A stretch of DNA of 64,000 nucleotides from Pachypanchax playfairii (lineage: Eukaryota; Chordata; Actinopteri; Cyprinodontiformes; Aplocheilidae): assembly GCA_006937955.1 (NCBI GenBank), contig SSNP01000174.1:257320-321319 (forward strand). The letters run 5' to 3'. The translations under genes and the position numbers were made by a program. The notes under the pieces were generated by a model that searched no databases, was not told the DNA's origin, and saw only the letters and a list, made by a program, of their open reading frames with translations. Positions 60,001-64,000 of this stretch are shown here, piece by piece (the first letter of the stretch is position 1; each line of letters begins with the position of its first letter).

Positions 60001-62669
60001 AGAGATGCAACAATACCATTTTTTCTAACTGATACTTGGATCGGAGTACTCACTGATACCGAGTATCAATACCGATTTTTCTACCACACAAAAAAATGCA
60101 AAGACAGATTTTATTTTCTTCTCTGCTTGTTACAACAAACGATCTTGAACTTGATAAAATATATGTTTATATTAATAAAAATGACCACAAAACTAAAATT
60201 TCTAGTGAAAAATGAACATTTTCTGTGAAATGATCGCAGTTCGGTTCATGGTATCAGTTAACTAACCGATACAAGTACATTAGAATGGTATCGGCACTGA
60301 TACTTGATACCAGTATCGGTGCGTGCCTAATAAAAACATCTCATCTCTTTGGCTCTGATACGTGAGCCTTCATGCATACGCAGCTCGTTTACGTAACACA
60401 CGGATGGATGGATGGATGGATGGATGGATGGATGGATGGATGGATGGATGGATGGATGGATGGATGGGTGGATGGATGGATGGATGGATGGATGGATGGA
60501 TGGATGGATGGATGGATGGATGGATGGATGGATGGATGGATGGATGGATGGATGGATGGTATAGCATGTCCGTCAGCTGTTGGTCTGTAAGTGTGCAGTG
60601 AAGTTAAAGGGGATGGGGGTTGTTTTCCATGGTGCACAGCAGTCGGCCCTGTTGCCTCGGGGTGGCACATCTAACTGACGTCTGAACTCTGATCAATAAC
60701 ATGTTGTTCAACGTTTCTGTCTACATTATGGAAAACCTGTTGAAGACTATAACCAACACAAATTACATGAGTAAAGTCATTTAAAAGATACGTATAGAGG
60801 AACACGAAACGATGGAGAGATGGAATAAATTCATCCAAACGTTACACGCATCATAAATCAAATCACGGCATCAACGAGCCACGTTGCTTTTAAAACTGCA
60901 TCACATAAAGATTGGAATTCTGTTTTCTCATACCTTGTCCATCCTTCTTACAGAACCAGCCCTTCACCTCACATTCAGTCCTAACCAGTCCCCCCGTCCT
61001 CTGACTGTCCATGTCTCCTGTCTGTTTCCTGATGATTAACCACAGATCCAAACACTGATCTGCTCACACCGAGTCCGAGCTGCTGTGAACCACATCACCC
61101 TCCGCCCACATGGACGGGTCTGAGAGTGAATGTGAGGGGGGGGGAGGGGAGATGATGGCATCGACTCCATGGAGGCGAAACGGAAGCAGAAGTTGGATCA
61201 TGACTGAACAGGTGAGGAAGACGGAGACGTTCACCGGACACGACTTTCCGTTTGGGCTCTTCTCCAGGCTGATCCAGGAAAAACAAGCTAAACTTCTACG
61301 TCTCCTAACTTCCTCTTTTTTTTTTTTGTTTTTGCACTGCTTCCAGCAGCTGTTACTATGGCAACACTCTTGCCAAACCTTGACACGTGTTTAAAATGCT
61401 CCCTTTCTTCCACCGACTGTTCTGCATGCACACACAGCAGCTGTGGATCACACGTCAAACATTAAACACAAGAAACTCTTTCAAAAAATCTACAAAAAAC
61501 GATCTGAATTCTAAAATCCTACATTTAGATAAAAGTCCTTGAAATAATGGCAACGTTTTAAGTCTTACAACTTAAAATATATGGGTTTTTGTTAGATTTT
61601 GGTACAACAAAAGTTGAGGAAATCTGATTTACAGTCGGAATCTTTCACCACTTTTTCTAAAGAAAACTGAGGAAGGATCTGAGTGAAGGAGTCTCAGACA
61701 TCAAACACCAACATCACCTTTGGTCATGACAGCTGTTTGGCTGGGCTCAGCCTCAGAAATAAAGTGAGGAGATCAAACATCTGAGTTGGAGTTGTTGGAG
61801 CTGTGATTTTATTTTGTAAATGTTTGATTTCCTGTTTCCCCTTGGTTCTTATACTTTTTGTTTTTAATCATATTTTTTCCTGTTGCTTTAGTTGGATCCT
61901 CCTTCTGTTCTTGCATTTATTCTAATAAGGTTGAGTTAGATGTTTTTTGTCCCTCCTGGGTCTCCCTCTTTACATCAGATCATCGTCTGTACTGCTTCTG
62001 GTTTTTGTTCACGCACGTTAAACTTTCATCCAATCGGCCTCCTCTCCTCAGCTGTCTCTCCTCAGCAGGTTGGCAGCCCTCGAATCCTGGAGTTTCCAGT
62101 TTCTGGACCGGAGGAATCAGCTGAGATGTTTCTGGTATGACCTTCCAAGAGGTCCGGGGATGCTTTGGAGGATCTGGTGAAAGTGGGTTTCCTTGTAATG
62201 TAAGAAAGCATCTACAAACGTTCCTCTTCTCTTAACCGTGTCTGTGTATCGAGCATCACGTGCAGAGTGTCGATGCAGAAGAAGAGCAAACGGTCAAACA
62301 CATGACAGAGGCGTCAAGTTACACAGGAAGGAGCTACAAAAGATGCTGAGTCAGCGATTAGCTTCGATTTATTTTTTGTAACATGTTTGTAAAGCTGAAC
62401 CAAACATAAGAAGTGATGCAACATACGAGTGTGACTGTATATAAACACGCTGCTGAGGTCAGCTGTGCACTTACAGAAGTATTTGAGCGTCTCTTCGATC
62501 TGCTCTGTGGTCAGGTCAAGCGTGGCGTCCGCTGACACCAGAGGAGTGTGGAGCCAGTCATCGTTGTCATAGCCGTACACAGTGTCCGCCCGCAGTCGGT
62601 ACACCGGCAGCTGCTCCTCCAGGAGACTGATGATCTCAAACTCAGGCAGGTCGGTGCTGTTGCAGACAT
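48592..62669 (-). CDS. trak1: Trafficking kinesin-binding protein 1 (Milton family), 17 exons
   Basis: Coding exons, in transcript order: 62669-62475, 59940-59864, 59775-59659, 59581-59481, 59400-59295, 59225-59147, 56500-56370, 56292-56218, 56133-55996, 55912-55836, 55756-55508, 55435-55170, 54226-54108, 52099-51892, 49925-49820, 49495-49370 and 49183-48592 (stop TAA). Every splice phase agrees, giving about 919 visible residues; human TRAK1 has about 950. The first codon of the long isoform lies upstream, because exon 62669 starts in phase 1 with (G)AT of [16 protein letters not shown]1 is an adaptor on mitochondria that binds kinesin-1 and dynein/dynactin through its coiled coil and Miro through its middle region. 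The gene faces cck tail to tail, as in human. TRAK1 is preferred over TRAK2 because of [28 protein letters not shown]-like CESQTDVS and the cck neighbour. Confidence 0.95.
49999..51025 (-). repeat. ~1-kb CCAT/ATGG array in a trak1 intron
   Basis: The plus strand is a nearly pure run of CCAT units broken by CCGT, CTGT and CCTT variants and occasional phase shifts (for example CATCATCC). Long open frames of His-Pro-Ser-Ile or Asp-Gly-Trp-Met repeats on both strands result only from the repeat. On the minus strand the array directly follows a LINE 3' end (51265-51026), as expected for a GATG tail of a Rex3/RTE-type LINE that expanded. Confidence 0.95.
51026..51265 (-). mobile_element. 3' end of a Rex3/RTE-type LINE
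   Basis: The minus strand contains AGGATGCTTCAGTGTCGCC, then GGGGATCCCCCAGGAAGAGC, TGGAAAGTTAGA and GAGATGTCTGGG, running into GATGG repeats. This order is typical of the 3' end of fish LINEs whose tails are GATG repeats. Only the last ~240 bp remain. Confidence 0.7.
52412..52994 (+). mobile_element. TTAA-type MITE, family 1, copy in trak1 intron
   Basis: TTAA flanks at 52408-52411 and 52995-52998. The ends are AGAGACCCTTCC and GAAATGGCTTCT. It is 583 bp and clearly homologous to 34975-35517, in the same orientation. It lies in the intron between trak1 exons 13 and 14. Confidence 0.8.
53266..53503. repeat. Dispersed repeat copy B (uninterrupted)
   Basis: It is the uninterrupted relative of 39071-40037, containing GGAGAAGCCTTATGGTCACA across the point where copy A carries its Harbinger insertion. 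It is followed by an AAAC-type simple repeat (about 53504-53535) absent from copy A. It lies in a trak1 intron. Confidence 0.8.
53682..54082. mobile_element. Tc1-type MITE in trak1 intron
   Basis: The ends are CAGTACTGTGCAAAAGTTTT and AAAACTTTTGCACCGTACTG, flanked by TA on both sides. At about 400 bp it is too short for a transposase. CAGTACTGTGCAAAAG-type ends are typical of vertebrate Tc1/mariner elements. Its right end lies about 26 bp from trak1 exon 54226-54108, on the downstream intron side. Confidence 0.75.
54108..55756 (-). other. trak1: trak1 exons 11-13: Milton/Miro-binding region
   Basis: Visible residues about 366-577. Landmarks are [81 protein letters not shown] and, in exon 13, [20 protein letters not shown]. 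This is the TRAK-specific domain region that in the family includes the Miro-binding part. Compared with human TRAK1, the stretch between SIMSLG and the [13 protein letters not shown] motif is shorter here, lacking the serine-rich block. Confidence 0.9.
57268..57965 (-). mobile_element. LINE ORF2 C-terminal fragment in trak1 intron
   Basis: On the minus strand, 57965-57690 reads with stops as [17 protein letters not shown] and [20 protein letters not shown]. The open frame 57684-57268 reads [20 protein letters not shown] and [20 protein letters not shown]. These are the thumb and end of a fish non-LTR reverse transcriptase. About 40 residues are missing after RITNNVP, so the copy has an internal deletion plus stops. 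Confidence 0.7.
57971..58087. repeat. ATAAT pentanucleotide array
   Basis: About 22 perfect ATAAT units, immediately beside the LINE fragment at 57268-57965 and inside the trak1 intron between exons 6 and 7. Confidence 0.95.
58630..59043 (+). mobile_element. LINE 3' end (antisense to trak1)
   Basis: A plus frame contains [20 protein letters not shown] followed by [12 protein letters not shown] and a stop, the usual C-terminus of a fish LINE ORF2. A 3' UTR then ends with AAGTGCTCTAGAAATAATCT and TTGACTTG. It ends about 100 bp from trak1 exon 6 (59225-59147). Confidence 0.7.
60000..60329. mobile_element. hAT-type MITE, copy 3, with 8-bp target duplication
   Basis: The ends are TAGAGATGCAACAATACC and GGTGCGTGCCTA. 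The exact duplication ATAAAAAC lies at 59992-59999 and 60330-60337. It sits 60 bp upstream of the acceptor of trak1 exon 59940-59864, so it shapes the branch-point neighbourhood of both trak1 isoforms. Confidence 0.8.
60402..60560 (+). repeat. GGAT tetranucleotide array in trak1 intron
   Basis: About 39 GGAT units with one GGGT variant, in the opposite orientation to the array at 49999-51025. It lies between the candidate alternative first exon and exon 59940-59864. Frames of DGWM or HPSI repeats are artefacts. Confidence 0.95.
60934..61012 (-). CDS. trak1: Candidate alternative first exon of trak1
   Basis: On the minus strand an ATG at 61012 opens a 79-base frame starting [18 protein letters not shown] and ending at the donor CAAG|GTATGAG. 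It ends in phase 1, exactly what exon 59940-59864 needs: the junction codon becomes GTG, giving [10 protein letters not shown]. Human TRAK1 has a short isoform whose unrelated first exon joins at the same Val-Leu-Cys-Ala point. There is an in-frame TGA upstream of the ATG. Splicing here gives a complete 881-residue protein. Exon sequence similarity to the human short exon is not evident, so this rests on phase, donor and position. Confidence 0.55.
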
Positions 62670-62948
62670 CTGAGCACAGAGACAGATGAAGGGTTACTTT
62701 ATAAACTTTTCAACAACAGATCACTTTCTGATGAGTAATCATGTTAATCTACTTGTATAAAATGATCTGCAATAACACTTAAAATTATGTAACCCCTCCA
62801 CACCTGCACAACACACACGATTTCTAAAAAATATATATTTAAGAACATATAAAGAATCTATTACCAGGAACTCTTACCCTCACATTTGAAGTATTTCTTT
62901 TTATTGAGGAAAAAACTCCCCTGTATATATATGTATATACAATATATA

Positions 62949-64000
62949 CACTCACCGGCCACTTTATTAGGTACACCTGTCCAACTGCTCGTTAACACTT
63001 AATTTCTAATCAGCCAATCACATGGCGGCAACTCAGTGCATTTAGGCATGTACACATGGTCAAGACAATCTCCTGCAGTTCAAATCGAGCATCAGTATGG
63101 GGAAGAAAGGTGATTTGAGTGACTTTGAAAGTGGCATGGTTGTTGGTGCCAGAATGGCTGGTCTGAGTATTTCAGAAACTGCTGATCTACTGGGATTTTC
63201 ACGCACAACCATCTCTAGGATTTACAGAGAATGGTCCGAAAAAGAAAAAATATCCAGTGAGCGGCAGTTCTGTGGGCGGAAATGCCTTGTTGATGCCAGA
63301 GGTCAGAGGAGAATGGCCAGACTGGTTCGAGCTGATAGAAAGGCAAGAGTGACTCAAATAACCACTCGTTACAACCAAGGTAGGCAGAAGAGCATCTCTG
63401 AACGAACAGTACGTCGAACTTTGAGGCAGATGGGCTACAGCAGCAGAAGACCACGCCGGGTGCCACTCCTTTCAGCTAAGAACAGGAAACTGAGGCTACA
63501 ATTTGCACAAGCTCATCAAAATTGGACAACAGAAGATTGGAAAAACGTTGCCTGGTCTGATGAGTCTCGATTTCTGCTGCGACATTCGAATGGTAGGGTC
63601 AGAATTTGGCGTCAACAACATGAAAGCATGGATCCATCCTGCCTTGTATCAACGGTTCAGGCTGGTGGTGGTGGTGTAATGGTGTGGGGAATATTTTCTT
63701 GGCACTCTTTGGGCCCCTTGGTACCAATTGAGCATCGTTACAACGCCACAGCCTACCTGAGTATTGTTGCTGACCATGTCCATCCCTTTATGACCACAAT
63801 GTACCCAACTTCTGATGGCTACTTTCAGCAGGATAATGCGCCATGTCATAAAGCTGGAATCATCTCAGACTGGTTTCTTGAACATGACAATGAGTTCACT
63901 GTACTCAAATGGCCTCCACAGTCACCAGATCTCAATCCAATAGAGCATCTTTGGGATGTGGTGGAACGGGAGATTTGCATCATGGATGTGCAGCCGACAA
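62949..64000 (+). mobile_element. Tc1/mariner transposon, left part, runs off window
   Basis: The left end is TA followed by CACTCACCGGCCACTTTATT, a terminal repeat known from many fish Tc1-like elements. It is followed by about 148 bp of leader and the transposase gene. The right inverted repeat lies beyond the window. It is inserted upstream of trak1 exon 62669-62475, in the opposite orientation to trak1, probably in its first intron. Confidence 0.85.
63097..64000 (+). CDS. Tc1-type DD36E transposase, open to window edge
   Basis: The ATG at 63097 starts MGKKGDLSDFESGMVVGARM. There is no stop or frameshift through 301 codons to the end of the window; the family is about 340 residues, so roughly 40 are missing. 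An N-terminal helix-turn-helix (SISETADLLGFSRTTISRIY) is followed by a GRK/RxR-rich linker. The catalytic residues are the Asp of VAWSDESRF, the Asp of FQQDNAPCH and the Glu of SPDLNPIEHLWD. I count 36 residues between the second Asp and the Glu, i.e. DD36E rather than the DD34E of classic Tc1. The enzyme cuts and pastes its own element at TA sites in the nucleus. The open frame suggests a young, possibly active copy. Confidence 0.88.
   Translation, partial: MGKKGDLSDFESGMVVGARMAGLSISETADLLGFSRTTISRIYREWSEKEKISSERQFCGRKCLVDARGQRRMARLVRADRKARVTQITTRYNQGRQKSISERTVRRTLRQMGYSSRRPRRVPLLSAKNRKLRLQFAQAHQNWTTEDWKNVAWSDESRFLLRHSNGRVRIWRQQHESMDPSCLVSTVQAGGGGVMVWGIFSWHSLGPLVPIEHRYNATAYLSIVADHVHPFMTTMYPTSDGYFQQDNAPCHKAGIISDWFLEHDNEFTVLKWPPQSPDLNPIEHLWDVVEREICIMDVQPT

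Larger units (their letters stand above)
55836..62669 (-). other. trak1: trak1 exons 1-10: HAP1/Milton coiled-coil region
   Basis: Visible residues 1 to about 366. Landmarks are [134 protein letters not shown] and [15 protein letters not shown]. These are the HAP1 N-terminal homology domain with heptad-rich coiled coils, the part that contacts kinesin and dynein/dynactin. Two details are unusual: the donor after exon 3 (59658) is GTCTGC, a weak match to consensus, and the 2.65-kb intron between exons 6 and 7 carries LINE remnants and an ATAAT array. Confidence 0.9.

Noticed and set aside
60362..60670. Repeat-peptide frames on both strands
   Set aside because: They come only from the GGAT microsatellite.

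Overview
This window looks like genomic DNA from a teleost fish, probably a percomorph. It is AT-rich, has compact vertebrate-style introns, and is packed with fish repeat families: Tc1, hAT, Harbinger, TTAA-flanked Kolobok-like elements, LINE 3' ends with GATG tails and tRNA-derived SINEs. No bacterial, CRISPR or phage feature is present. Two protein-coding genes can be read with confidence. A third intact reading frame belongs to a transposon at the right edge.

Layout. From 1 to about 29.6 kb there is intergenic DNA without a recognisable host gene. It holds a LINE relic near 6 kb, LTR-like ends near 8.9 and 14.3 kb, a THAP-bearing TTAA element at 15.4-16.5 kb, further inverted-repeat elements and SINEs. 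From 29.63 to 32.85 kb lies cck (preprocholecystokinin, + strand) with a TATA box, an untranslated first exon, three coding exons and a poly(A) signal. From 33 to 48.4 kb is a second intergenic stretch, very rich in nested transposons. From 48.59 kb to beyond 62.67 kb is trak1 (trafficking kinesin-binding protein 1, - strand). Seventeen consecutive coding exons can be placed with consistent phases, and a candidate alternative first exon at 60.93-61.01 kb would give a complete 881-residue isoform inside the window. The right end (62.95-64.0 kb) is a Tc1/mariner transposon whose transposase frame is open to the window edge.

How the parts fit. cck and trak1 converge tail to tail. This is also the arrangement of CCK and TRAK1 on human chromosome 3p22, so this is an ancestral vertebrate gene neighbourhood and supports both identifications. 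cck makes a secreted, amidated neuro-gut peptide. TRAK1 is a cytoplasmic adaptor that links mitochondria (through Miro) to kinesin and dynein. They are neighbours, with no known shared pathway.

The most interesting signals are the apparently intact DD36E Tc1 transposase, the alternative trak1 promoter/first exon, a GC-AG intron in trak1, a frame-preserving 84-bp intron in cck, two complementary tetranucleotide arrays inside the trak1 pre-mRNA, a set of transposons flanked by TTAA (one carrying a broken THAP exon), and a Harbinger insertion whose empty-site relative lies 14 kb away. I did not find a wholly new biological system.
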